Shown one piece after another: positions 9,135 through 18,482 of a stretch of 64,000 nucleotides of DNA. The position numbers and the translations under genes were made by a program. How positions within the stretch are numbered: the stretch's first letter is position 1; each line of letters starts with the position of its first letter. The notes beneath the pieces were generated by a model, which was not told where the DNA came from, did not search any database, and worked only from the letters and a program-made list of their open reading frames with translations. The DNA lies in contig NZ_CP012700.1 of the NCBI RefSeq assembly GCF_001307295.1, positions 4,281,001-4,345,000 on the forward strand. The letters are read 5' to 3'. This DNA comes from Sphingopyxis macrogoltabida. GTDB taxonomy: Bacteria; Pseudomonadota; Alphaproteobacteria; Sphingomonadales; Sphingomonadaceae.

Positions 9135-10466
9135 TCAAATATCCAAGCGGGTCTGACGATCCCCGCTCGTGTCGTGGATGGCCGCAGCCGCCTTGGTCAA
9201 CTCGGCCCAATCGGCGATCAGAGCGTTGTAGGCCGTGGCCTCTTTCGCATCCTTCCGCTTGTTGGCGCTGATGTCGTAGAGGCAGTAGGCGAGATCCTTT
9301 ACTGCCTCGGCCTGGGCGCTGATCTTTTTCAAAAGAACAGCGGTCTCGTGCGAAATGCCATCCTTCTCGTACAGACGTACCAGATGTTGGAGACACTCCC
9401 ACACCGTTAGGTGGCCATCGTTGTGCGGTTGCCAATCTTCGTCGAGTTCGTCTCGGCTAAGGATTCGCACCTTGCCGGCAGCGCTTTCAACGATACCCGC
9501 GTGCTTGACGCTCTCAACTGAGATGCCGCGTGCCGTGGCGATGCTGTTGGCCGTACCGTACTCACCAGTCTTCAACCCGTTCTGCTCGAACCACGTGATG
9601 GCGAAGCGCGTATCTGGATCAAACTCACCTTGGATGCCGCCCAGATACTCGTCGAGTTCCTTGTTAATCAGCTGGAGCGCTGTTTTAACGCTCATCGGAT
9701 TATCGTCTGACTCAAGCACAGCCTTGTATCGCGAGAATACGCCCATGCCAGGTCCGATGGCTGATTGCGGCATGTCTGCTGGTGCGATGTTAGCAGCCTG
9801 CAGCTCGGCGATCGCCGGTGGCAGTTCGCGCTTCAGCGCGCGGATGAACTCCGCACGAGTAATAACCTCTGCCGTGCTTTCCTTTTTCCGGCATACCAAG
9901 ACGACCGAGTTTGCAAGCACATTTTTACCAGCCTTGAAGCCAGTGTCCCGCTCAGTTCGCATAGGCCATGTGCCAACAACAACTTGTCCAGCGCGAATAA
10001 CCGCCTCCAGAAAAGTGGCCCAACCTGTTGATGAAATTCCTTCTTTTTCAATTTCACTCTGCTTAAAGGCGTAATAAATTGTCGCCGGAAAATCGGGATT
10101 TGTCGTATCAGCAATTCTTACCATCGCTCGCGACATCCCATTCATAAAAAACTCTTCCGCCGAAACCTTTCCGCCATGCCGATACGGCGAGGCTACCAGC
10201 TCAGAAGACTTAGGAGTTTGGACGGTAGAAAAGTTTTCCGGGAAAATGACTCCAATAGTTTTTTTCATCCATATGTAGAAATAGTCGGATAAGTCGGCAT
10301 AGTTTATGTTGTCATAATATGGAGGGTCGGTGGAAAATACCGCTCCGCTTGGCACTCCGTCCAATTCCTGGGCTTCTTTTTGAACAACAGTTCCGGTTTC
10401 TCTCGGCACAAAATATTCCAAGACCTTGGAAACCCATTCAACGGCCCCACCGAAATTACCCGTTGA
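9135..10466 (-). pseudogene. DUF1156 DNA methyltransferase, 3' part (split by IS256)
   Basis: The C-terminal portion (about 440 residues) of an adenine-type DNA methyltransferase. Catalytic motif IV is seen as STDPPYYDNINYADL at about residue 530 of the restored protein, followed by the target-recognition and C-terminal regions. It is separated from its N-terminal half (11889-13345) by a 1422-bp IS256-family element with an 8-bp duplication (10459-10466 and 11889-11896). Joining both parts after removal of the IS and one duplication gives 2781 bp, one frame of 926 aa. The AdoMet-binding motif lies in the other half, so this part alone is inactive. Confidence 0.85.
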
Positions 10467-10513
10467 GTTAGCGTCCGCGCTCGTGGTGTAATTTCCGGTG
10501 TAGGCGATGGTGT

Positions 10514-10545
10514 ATTCCGGGGTGGGGCATGCCCCACCCCGGAAT
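10514..10545. repeat. 32-bp perfect palindrome inside the IS256 left end
   Basis: A perfect palindrome with half-site ATTCCGGGGTGGGGCA lies 47 bp inside the left IS end, upstream of the transposase start. The same sequence occurs at 30159-30190 in copy 2. A transcript crossing it would form a very stable hairpin. This could block read-through transcription or translation of the transposase from outside, as is known for some other IS families; that role is inference. Confidence 0.85.
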
Positions 10546-10623
10546 GCGGCGTCGCTGGTGGCCACCGGGTTCATCGTTATGGTGGAGTTTGCACACTTCA
10601 ACCGTGACGAAGAGGAGTTCCCG

Positions 10624-11838
10624 ATGACCGAGGACAGATTACTGATCGAAGAGCTGGCTGCAAAGGGCGGCCAACCGGATTTTTTGCGCACCATCGCCGA
10701 GAACGTGCTGCAGCTGATCATGGAGGCCGACGTTGATGGCCTGATCGGCGCGGGTCGCCACGAACGCAGCAGCGAGCGCGCGACCTGGCGCAACGGCTAT
10801 CGCGACCGTTCGCTGGATACCCGGGTAGGCACGCTGAACCTGAAAATCCCCAAGCTGCGTGCTGGGTCCTATTTTCCGGGCTTCCTTGAGCCCCGCAAGA
10901 TGGTCGAGAAAGCGCTGGTTGCGGTGATCCAGGAAGCGTGGATCGGCGGGGTCAGCACCCGGCGGGTCGATGAACTCGTCCAGGCCATGGGCATGACCGG
11001 CATCTCCAAGTCCACCGTCTCCAAGCTTTGCAAGGACATTGACGAGCGCGTCCATGCCTTTCTGAAACGCCCGCTCACCGGCGAATGGCCGTATCTCTGG
11101 CTCGATGCCACCTATCTCAAGGTACGCGAAGGCGGGCGGATCATCAGCGTTGCCGCAATAATCGCCATGGCCGTCAACACCGAGGGCCGGCGCGAGATCG
11201 TCGGCCTGCATATCGGCCCCTCGGAAGCGGAGGTCTTCTGGTCCGACTTCCTGAAGGACCTTGTTCGGCGCGGTCTTACCGGCGTGAAGCTGGTCATCTC
11301 CGATGCTCACGAGGGCCTCAAGGGCGCGATCACCCGCGTCATGGGCGCCACCTGGCAGCGCTGCCGGGTGCACTTCATGCGCAATGCCCTGTCCTATGTG
11401 CCCAAGGGCCAGAACACTGTCGTCGCCGCCGCGATCCGCCAGGTCTTCCTGCAGCCCGATCAGAAAAGCGCAACGCAGGTCTGGCGACAGGTCGCCGACC
11501 AGTTGCGCACCCGTTGGCCCAAGCTCGGCGCCTGCATGGACGAGGCCGAAACCGACGTGCTCGCCTACACCGGCTTCCCCACCCAGCACCGCACGAAGTT
11601 ACACTCAACCAATCCGCTCGAGCGGCTCAACAAGGAGGTCAAGCGCCGCGCCGACGTCGTCGGAATCTTCCCGAACGAAGACAGCATCATCCGCCTCGTC
11701 GGGGCTGTGCTGATGGAGCAGAACGACGAGTGGCAGCTCCAGCACCGATACATGCAGATCGAAGGCATGGCCGAACTCAACCAACCCATGATCGAGGAGG
11801 AAAATCAGCCCCTACACATCACCGCCAAAGCCGCCTGA
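10624..11838 (+). CDS. IS256-family (mutator-type) transposase, copy 1
   Basis: A 404-aa DDE transposase. The N-terminus has the family-typical ENVLQLIMEADVDGLIGAGR region, and the catalytic triad is visible in YLWLDATYLKVREGG, LVISDAHEGL and NPLERLNKEVKRR. I chose ATG 10624 because it is preceded by GAAGAGGAG at good spacing and gives the normal family length. The open frame extends upstream to 10507, but that part crosses the terminal palindrome and is not family-like. Intact and identical to the copy at 30269-31483. Confidence 0.95.
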   Translation: MTEDRLLIEELAAKGGQPDFLRTIAENVLQLIMEADVDGLIGAGRHERSSERATWRNGYRDRSLDTRVGTLNLKIPKLRAGSYFPGFLEPRKMVEKALVAVIQEAWIGGVSTRRVDELVQAMGMTGISKSTVSKLCKDIDERVHAFLKRPLTGEWPYLWLDATYLKVREGGRIISVAAIIAMAVNTEGRREIVGLHIGPSEAEVFWSDFLKDLVRRGLTGVKLVISDAHEGLKGAITRVMGATWQRCRVHFMRNALSYVPKGQNTVVAAAIRQVFLQPDQKSATQVWRQVADQLRTRWPKLGACMDEAETDVLAYTGFPTQHRTKLHSTNPLERLNKEVKRRADVVGIFPNEDSIIRLVGAVLMEQNDEWQLQHRYMQIEGMAELNQPMIEEENQPLHITAKAA

Positions 11839-11888
11839 CGATGGCCCACGGCCACAGCCGAAATTACACCACCTTGACGGACGCGACC

Positions 11889-13345
11889 CCCGTTGACGAT
11901 GAAAACACATTCGCCTCAGCGTAGTCCCACACCATAGGAAGCGACTGTCGCCCGAATGTTTGAACAATAAAACCTCCTCCCCAGGGGGTCTGCGATGACC
12001 AGTAGTTCGCCGACCGTCCAATCGCCAAACCGAGGTAGAATCCTACCGCTTCGCCATAAGCTCTTGCTGCACCACCATTCGAGGCCAAACCTAAATTATC
12101 CACGGCCATGCCGGCCTTTGAGGCGTCTTGCGTCGCCTTGTCGACCACGGCAGAAACCAGGCCTGCAAAACAATTAAGAGCAACGAGCTGCCTCGTAGTG
12201 AATAGGTCTCCAAAATTGGCAATACCGTAATCTACCGTCCAGAAGTTTCTGGGGTCGTTGGGCAGTTGGACATCTGGACGCCAGTCTGGCTCCGCACTCC
12301 GAGCTACCTTCTCTTGAATTTCATCAGGCGCGACGAAAATCATTCCACCTTTTCTTTCAACGACCACGCCCATAAGGGCTCTTCCCATCTTCCCTGACAT
12401 CCCACAATTCTTGATATACTCAGTAGGTATTGCGGTATTAGAGATAACGCACCGAAAGTTTGCGCCTCTGCCCGCCTTCGTCCCTTCCTTTGCAAGGGCG
12501 ATCTGACTGGCAGTTCCGCCGCTGTGCATTGAGTAGCAAATTGTCTTTGCTTGCTTATCGACAATCGGCTCTACCCATGCTTCCTTTCCAGCCTTGGTGC
12601 TCAAAACAAAGCTCGAAGCAATTGGAACCTGCACGTCCGCAAAGGCGGGGTCTGGACTGGGAACGGTTCGAGTCCAAATCCAAGCGATCACTGTTCCTTT
12701 CCCGCCGCCATACTCCTTCGGTAGGTCCACTTGCGGATATAGATGGCCGATACGCTCCCATGCTTTCTCGCGCATCCATTCGCCGTAGTATTTCACGTCC
12801 TCGGCCAATCCTTCGACATTGCGGTAGAACGATCGCTCCTTGAGACCGGGATGAATGGGGGACAAATCTCTAAACTTCGGTGGGATCTCGACCATTGCCT
12901 TGCCGATCATGACCGCGACCGGATTCAAGTCAGACCCATAGGCAGGCAGACCGAGGCGCTGCGCCTCTAGAGGGATCGACCCACCACCCGAGAAGGGATC
13001 ATAGACCGGCGGCAGTTCGCCCCCGCAGCTCTTGCGGATTTCGCTGCGGGCACGCTCCAGAACCTCCTCGTTGGTCGAGTTCTCCCATTTCACTAAGTCC
13101 TCAATGATGGTGAATAGCCGCTGGCGCTCACGCTCCTGATCTTCGAGGGTAGGGAACTGATCTGAATGGCTGGAGGGATCATCCACCAGTTGTGCAAACA
13201 GAACGGCTCGGCACGCAGCAAGTGGGCGACGTGCCCAATACAGGTGAAGCGTGGAGGGATGGCCATGGCGAATTGATTTTTCCCGCACCGAAGCGGCGTT
13301 AATTGCCTCTAATGGAAGCGCGACCTCAATCAGTTTTTTCTTCAT
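11889..13345 (-). pseudogene. DUF1156 DNA methyltransferase, 5' part (split by IS256)
   Basis: The N-terminal 485 codons of the methyltransferase. Residues 1-60 form the DUF1156 domain (IEVALPLEAINAASVREKS, then HLYWARRPLAACRAV), and AdoMet-binding motif I is YDPFSGGGSIPLE at about 115-127. Natural sequence ends at the IS256 insertion; a few foreign codons follow before a stop at 11864. The ATG at 13345 overlaps the stop of the upstream PUA/ASCH-like gene by 4 bp. In intact systems such enzymes methylate adenines, probably to mark self DNA, and are paired with DUF499 ATPases. Here catalysis should be lost because motif I and motif IV are on separate pieces. Confidence 0.87.
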
Positions 13346-13788
13346 TCTGCACTACCCACGAGCGCGCCTTCGAAGGACGCCTCTAAAATTGAAAAGCTTT
13401 GCGGAGGATTGAATCCGAACTTTGCGTTCAGGTCGGATAATCTCTTGGGTTGATCGAACAGGACCGGTTTCCCAATACGGATCGCATGAACTGTTCCGTT
13501 GTGGCCTATGTATTCAATAAGTTCATTTTCAGTTATAGCCCCATCATTCCTAAATAACTTAGCCTCTTCGAGGGAAACCTCGGTGATAGATCCAACAGTC
13601 GAAAATCCGACAATAGATTTTACGGGAACACCAATATAAAAAAACACTTTATCAGGTAACTTTATTGGCCTTCTCTTCCTGAAGAACACGGAAATCTCTC
13701 CACGGCGCAATGGCTCCTCCCATCGCCCATTGAAGGAATAAACGACCGACGGATTCTTCTTTGTGTTAGTCGTCGAGGTCATAAACAA
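13342..13788 (-). CDS. PUA/ASCH-like domain protein
   Basis: A 148-aa protein that looks like a stand-alone PUA-superfamily (ASCH-like) domain. It has the pattern EISVFFRKRRP, then KVFFYIGVPVKSIVGFSTVG, the strand-basic-strand arrangement of that fold. Such domains bind RNA or modified nucleotides, and in defence islands may sense modified DNA; the role here is inferred. It overlaps the end of the upstream sacsin-like gene by 17-23 bp (ATG at 13788 or 13782) and overlaps the DUF1156 start by 4 bp, so all three are co-transcribed. I know no named family for the full sequence. Confidence 0.6.
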   Translation of the reverse strand: MFMTSTTNTKKNPSVVYSFNGRWEEPLRRGEISVFFRKRRPIKLPDKVFFYIGVPVKSIVGFSTVGSITEVSLEEAKLFRNDGAITENELIEYIGHNGTVHAIRIGKPVLFDQPKRLSDLNAKFGFNPPQSFSILEASFEGALVGSAE

Positions 13789-16700
13789 GCCTGTACGTTG
13801 CGGGATGGATGGTCAGTTCGCCGCCGTCGCGCAAAGCGCGCAGGCGGGCACCCGTCATCTCGACGGGACCACCTTCCGGGTTGATGAGAATGAACGAATA
13901 GAGGTCCGGCTTCTGGTCCAGCAGGCCCCAAACGTCAGCTTCAAGCTGGAGCGGTTCGTGCTCCAAGCAATGGTCTTTGGGATAGTAGTGCCGCAGGATC
14001 TCGCCGCCCACCGAGCGGCGCTCCCACGGAAAGCGCGTGCCGTTGCCACGGCCTATCCAGCTTCCGTCCGTATGGAAGAAGCGATCCTCGCCATCGGCCT
14101 TATAGCCTTGGGCCAACGCAAACCGCGCCATCACGCTCGGACGGGGCGGCTTCGGCGCGGCCCGGGGCCTGGTCGCCACTTCCGTTTCGATCAGCTCTCG
14201 CTCTGGCTCCCCGGCCGATGACTCAGCTGTGGGCTGCGTTTCGGGCTCATCCTCTTGCAGGTAGAGATATTCCCCAGCGACCGGCTCGCCAACACTGTTC
14301 GCCTCTTCCGCAAGCCCGTCGATACCATCGTCATCATCGGGTTCGGTGACGGGCTGGACCATCGCTGCGACGACGATGTGCTCGGGGCCGAGGGTGAAAT
14401 TCTCTTCGAGATATTCCCTGATGTCCTCCGGTGAGCGCTCGAACGCATACGCCAGCGCCGCACGAATATCCGAACTCAGGCTCCTGCCGATCTCTTCAGG
14501 CACTCTCTTGGCGAGCTTGGCCTTGGACAGCGGACTGACAAACAGCTTGCGCTCGAGCCATAGAATGTCGGTGAGCCGCGCGGTGCCGGCCGGGACGCCA
14601 TCGATATACGGAACGACCTCCAACTTTGGAGTCTGGACCCAGCTCGTCGCAGCGATCGCCTCCGCCAGCGCCCGCACACGCTCGGTCTCTCCGGCGTCGG
14701 CAAGCTCAATCCGTCCGAGTTGATTTCCGAACGCGGTGAGCCAGTCGCGGCGATCATCCATGCTGGCGAGCAGCGACGGCTGATTGAAGTGTTCCTCGAC
14801 AAGGTCCGAGAGCGCCGGCAATGCCGAGAATGGTGACGCCTGCACGACTTCTCCCGACAGGCGCTGAAAATCTGCGGTCTTGCGCTTGACCCATTCGTGC
14901 AGGTGGCTCCACCGGAACAGGGTCTGCATGCTTAGGCCATAGGCGAGCGTCTCAACGGGCGCCCACTCGCCCACGAGGTTCAGCCAGTGTCCGCACTCCT
15001 CCCAGATGCGCGTGGGGTAACGGACCAGCAGGGTGCGAACCCGCCGGGCGTCGTCGGCCGACAGCCCCTTTCCCGAGGCCAGTGTCCCGAGCCATTGCAG
15101 CGCAAGGTCCGCCGATGGGCGATCCGCGACACCGACACGGTGCCACAGGCTGAGATCTAGCACCGACGCGCGCACGACGGCAGCGCCGGGAACATCCTCC
15201 TCGTCCCCTGCCAGGAAGACACCACCGGACGTCACCCACGTCCCGTCGTGGGCGAGGATCAGCTTCTCCGCCTTGAAGGCGGTTCTGATGTTCTGAGCGT
15301 CGGCGGTCGAGCATCCGTCGAGCATCTGATCAAGGCGACGATACCATTTCTCAACTTCATGGGCTGGAGCCGTGTCGGATTTGGCCAGGGCGCGCAGCCG
15401 GTCGAGCAAACGCTCGGGACCGCTTGGGGTACTGCGGACGCCCAGAAGGTCAAGCAGTGGTCGGGTGGTTTCGCGATCAAGCAGCCCATGCACGAAAGGC
15501 TCGACATCGATCAACGCCTCCGTTTCCGGCGTCCTGCGCACCAAATCTGCCGGAAGCTGGACCATGTTGCGGGTATCGGGAAGGCAAGGCTTGGCTCGCA
15601 ACTTCAGCAGCCAATCGGTCAGCAGGCGCTCGGATGAAACCGATCGCGTGGACCCGGTGGTCGCTACCTGCAACAGCCGAGCGCTGACGGCCCGCGACCA
15701 ATAAGTGTCGCGCTGATCCAGGATCTTGCCGACGATCTTCGTCCAGATGCCTGCGTCCGTCTTCGCCAGCACCTCCCAATGCCGCCAATAATCCGCAGGG
15801 AAATCCCAGTCCTCAATGACGAATTGGTTGGTGACATAGGGATAGTAGAGCGCGCTGCGGGCGCCGCGCGCCTGCGCTTCCGTTGTGAGCTGCTGTCGCC
15901 CGTATAGGCTCTGCCGCTTCTGGACCAGGGGCGCCATCGTCTGAAGCCCCGAACGGCCAGACGACACCCAGCGCAGCCAATCCTCCCGCGTGCAGGATTT
16001 GAAACTCGCAACATAGTCACCATGCAGGAGTTGCGCCTTTCGGACCGTCTCCGGCAGTAGCTCCTCCAGCGCGCCGTTCTCGTCGAACAACACGCCCTTA
16101 CTGATCACCCGCAGTGTTCGGTCAGCGCAGGCATATCGGAAAGATTCGCCGATCGTGACGCCAAGCTTGGCAGCGATCTGGGCAAGTTGGACGCACTCGG
16201 CAAGTTTCGGCTGATCGGAACCGAAATAGTCAACGGCAACCCGCTCGATCACGGCGTTGACGTCGCTTGTCCCGTCGAGGCCGATCTCCTCCAGCACCGC
16301 GAAGGCCGCCTCAACCGGGTCGTTGTGGTTCTCTCCCGCCGCCTTGTCACGGCGCTTCTCGGCAAGGAACCGGGTCCAGTTCTGGTTGAGGACGATCAGA
16401 TGGCTGGCGAGAAACTCCCAATCTTCTTCCGACTGAAGCAGCTTCTTTTCGCCGAGCCGAACGATCTCCGACGCCGCGTAAAGCACCTCCTTGCCCTGCA
16501 CAGGCACGATCCGCAGGCCATCGGTGTCGTGACACTGCCAGCCCGTCACCTCGGGCGCGATATAGGCCCACAAGTTCAACAGGTGCCGCCAGGTCGCGGG
16601 CCGCGGCAAATGATTGGTGCGCAGGCGTTCGAGCAAGTCGGACTTTGAGAACTCCTCGACCAGATCCCAGTGAACCAACTTGGTCTGGTTCTTCGCCGAT

Positions 16701-17986
16701 ACATGCTGGCACAGCGCCGGCCTGGATTTGGCATCGAGCAGCGCCATGGCCTGATCGGCCGGCCAGATGTCGAAGACAGGCCGCGGCATAGTGATCGCGG
16801 CCTTGGCATCGACCAGCCGCCCCTCTTCTGTCAGAAGCATCGGCTGGCCTTCGATGGCCGCGTCAAACGCCAGTTCCACGATCGCGCCGCACGCCCCTTC
16901 GAGCGTGGTCGCCTCGCGGTCGACGTCGGGCAGCAGACCATAGGCGTCCGCCCGATCCCGCGCGCTGGTCTTCGTCTTCTCCAGCCACTTTATCATGGCG
17001 CTGGCGGCCAATTCTCCAGCGCGATTCAGGAGCCAGCGGTTGGTTGGCGAGGTTTCCGGGTCTTTGATCTTGAGACGAGCAGGGTCCTGGATGAAGGGCG
17101 CGTTGCAGGCGAAAGGTAGCGCCGTTTCCACACCGGTCGGTAGCACGACATAGAGCCGCCCCTTCGCGCCCAGTACGATCTCCACGCGGCAGGGCGGGAA
17201 ATCGCCGTTGTCCTCGGCCCCCAGCATCCGCTCCTTGCGGATCTCATCGAGCGCCTCAACCGGGAAGGCTTCCTCCCCCGACCGCACGAGAAGGAACGAA
17301 TCATCCGTTTTCTCATCCAAAGCCATCCACTCGCTCTCGGCGATTGGCCCAGGTCCGAGACTTTGCCAATGCACCTCGCTATCGCCGATCCGCAGGCGAC
17401 GAATATTCTTGAAGAACAGTAGAGACACCGGGCTCTTCAGCCACTCGTCGAGATTCTTCTCGACTTCGCGGCGCAGCAGCGGGTTGGCGATCGCCACTTC
17501 GACGCGCGTGGTTCCCGATGTCTGGTAATAGCTCTCGATCCAGTGGGGCTCGGTGAACCGCGCACGCTCGAAGGCCACGGCCAGAGTTGGCGTGAACAAC
17601 TCGACCCGATCGCCCAGGCTGAACGTGCTTTTGAAGCCGATCCCTCGAAAGCCGATCGTGTGCAGCGCGCGCTTATTGGAATAGCCGAAGCGGCAGATTG
17701 AAGCGAAATGGGCCTCGATGAAGTCCTCGCCATTGTGCTCGAAAACGAAGCGTTCGTTCTTGATCGAAACCCGGGCCTCGCTGGCGCCGGCGTCATCGGC
17801 GTTCTGGAGCAGCTCTGACAGAATATGGCGGGGGCTCTGCACCTGCTTGAAGAGCTGGTGCCAAGGGCCAGCAAGCTCCGGGTCCGCCTCAAGCTGGTCC
17901 CAGCGCTTGGTCGCGCGCTCCTGGATCGACCGGAAATAGTCGGGAGGATCGGTGAGGATGGTCTCGATCTGGCGGCCCCCGCTCAT
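13766..17986 (-). CDS. large sacsin-like GHKL ATPase of the defence operon
   Basis: A 1406-aa protein with an N-terminal GHKL (HSP90/histidine-kinase-type) ATP-binding domain as in sacsin. The N-box ELLQNADDAG lies at residues 58-67, a degenerate G1 box (HNGEDF) at 84-89, and the Gly-rich lid TIGFRGIGFKSTF at 110-122. The remaining ~1200 residues are mixed alpha/beta without a motif I can name; the last ~100 carry a compact Trp-, Pro- and Tyr-rich domain. I use the ATG at 17986, which overlaps the stop of the upstream 163-aa gene (ATGA), rather than the longer frame from 18145. Proteins with this ATPase type occur in several antiphage loci. The fold is well supported; the mechanism is unknown. 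Confidence 0.75.
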   Translation of the reverse strand: MSGGRQIETILTDPPDYFRSIQERATKRWDQLEADPELAGPWHQLFKQVQSPRHILSELLQNADDAGASEARVSIKNERFVFEHNGEDFIEAHFASICRFGYSNKRALHTIGFRGIGFKSTFSLGDRVELFTPTLAVAFERARFTEPHWIESYYQTSGTTRVEVAIANPLLRREVEKNLDEWLKSPVSLLFFKNIRRLRIGDSEVHWQSLGPGPIAESEWMALDEKTDDSFLLVRSGEEAFPVEALDEIRKERMLGAEDNGDFPPCRVEIVLGAKGRLYVVLPTGVETALPFACNAPFIQDPARLKIKDPETSPTNRWLLNRAGELAASAMIKWLEKTKTSARDRADAYGLLPDVDREATTLEGACGAIVELAFDAAIEGQPMLLTEEGRLVDAKAAITMPRPVFDIWPADQAMALLDAKSRPALCQHVSAKNQTKLVHWDLVEEFSKSDLLERLRTNHLPRPATWRHLLNLWAYIAPEVTGWQCHDTDGLRIVPVQGKEVLYAASEIVRLGEKKLLQSEEDWEFLASHLIVLNQNWTRFLAEKRRDKAAGENHNDPVEAAFAVLEEIGLDGTSDVNAVIERVAVDYFGSDQPKLAECVQLAQIAAKLGVTIGESFRYACADRTLRVISKGVLFDENGALEELLPETVRKAQLLHGDYVASFKSCTREDWLRWVSSGRSGLQTMAPLVQKRQSLYGRQQLTTEAQARGARSALYYPYVTNQFVIEDWDFPADYWRHWEVLAKTDAGIWTKIVGKILDQRDTYWSRAVSARLLQVATTGSTRSVSSERLLTDWLLKLRAKPCLPDTRNMVQLPADLVRRTPETEALIDVEPFVHGLLDRETTRPLLDLLGVRSTPSGPERLLDRLRALAKSDTAPAHEVEKWYRRLDQMLDGCSTADAQNIRTAFKAEKLILAHDGTWVTSGGVFLAGDEEDVPGAAVVRASVLDLSLWHRVGVADRPSADLALQWLGTLASGKGLSADDARRVRTLLVRYPTRIWEECGHWLNLVGEWAPVETLAYGLSMQTLFRWSHLHEWVKRKTADFQRLSGEVVQASPFSALPALSDLVEEHFNQPSLLASMDDRRDWLTAFGNQLGRIELADAGETERVRALAEAIAATSWVQTPKLEVVPYIDGVPAGTARLTDILWLERKLFVSPLSKAKLAKRVPEEIGRSLSSDIRAALAYAFERSPEDIREYLEENFTLGPEHIVVAAMVQPVTEPDDDDGIDGLAEEANSVGEPVAGEYLYLQEDEPETQPTAESSAGEPERELIETEVATRPRAAPKPPRPSVMARFALAQGYKADGEDRFFHTDGSWIGRGNGTRFPWERRSVGGEILRHYYPKDHCLEHEPLQLEADVWGLLDQKPDLYSFILINPEGGPVEMTGARLRALRDGGELTIHPATYRLVYDLDD

Positions 17987-18474
17987 AGCGGCGCCTCCAG
18001 CCTCGACGGCGTGGCGACCAGTTCGGGTCCGCGCGGCGGGGCCGTCTTGCGCCAGCCGCCCTTGACGGTCTGGATGGCGGAGATCGGCAACCGTTGCGCG
18101 GTTGGCAGTTCGTGCAGATCGCAAACGTGCCAGAACACCGCCCAATGGCCCTGATTGTCGGACGTATATTGGCCCGTCGTCGGCGGGCGATGCGTCATTC
18201 CCTTTGAATGCTTGCCGTTTCCACTTTCCTCACAGCCGACATACCAACCCAACCAGGACGCAACAAAACTGAACTTAGCCGCCACGTCCTCGTGCGACGG
18301 ATAGATCAGGACCGGCACCCGGGCACAGCCGCGCAGTTCATCGACCTTGCGAAACAGTTCCCACTTCCGTGATCCGAAAGCGACGAAACCCTTGGCGTTG
18401 GCGATAGCTCCCCCCGATTGAAGGTGCTCAAGCGGCACGGGGGCCAAGATGGAAAAATCCGCAATGTCGGTCAT
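17983..18474 (-). CDS. unknown 163-aa protein of the defence operon
   Basis: I do not recognise this 163-aa protein. It starts 8 bp after the helicase stop and its own stop overlaps the sacsin-like gene by 4 bp, so it is co-translated with that ATPase and may be its partner. It is rich in beta-prone stretches (VPVLIYPSHED, FSFVASWLGWYVG, HWAVFWHVCDLHEL) and has a basic C-terminus. This could be another PUA-like or EVE-like fold, but the match is loose. No signal peptide, membrane helix or catalytic signature is visible. Confidence 0.65.
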   Translation of the reverse strand: MTDIADFSILAPVPLEHLQSGGAIANAKGFVAFGSRKWELFRKVDELRGCARVPVLIYPSHEDVAAKFSFVASWLGWYVGCEESGNGKHSKGMTHRPPTTGQYTSDNQGHWAVFWHVCDLHELPTAQRLPISAIQTVKGGWRKTAPPRGPELVATPSRLEAPL

Positions 18475-18482
18475 ATCACCCC

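Larger units (their letters stand above)
10467..11888 (+). mobile_element. IS256-family element, copy 1 (1422 bp)
   Basis: The ends were set by comparing the two copies in the window. Both begin GTTAGCGTCCG and end CGGACGCGACC, and the left end and the complement of the right end share GCGTCCG and GTGGTGTAATTTC as imperfect inverted repeats. The flanking 8-bp direct repeat CCCGTTGA (10459-10466, 11889-11896) is the target duplication and has the usual IS256 length. The element carries one transposase gene and appears identical to copy 2 at 30112-31533. It interrupts the DUF1156 methyltransferase gene. Confidence 0.95.

Noticed and set aside
10507-10623. N-terminal extension of the IS256 transposase from ATG 10507
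   Set aside because: It reads through the 32-bp palindrome, lacks a ribosome site and makes the protein longer than the family; ATG 10624 has a good GAGGAG site.
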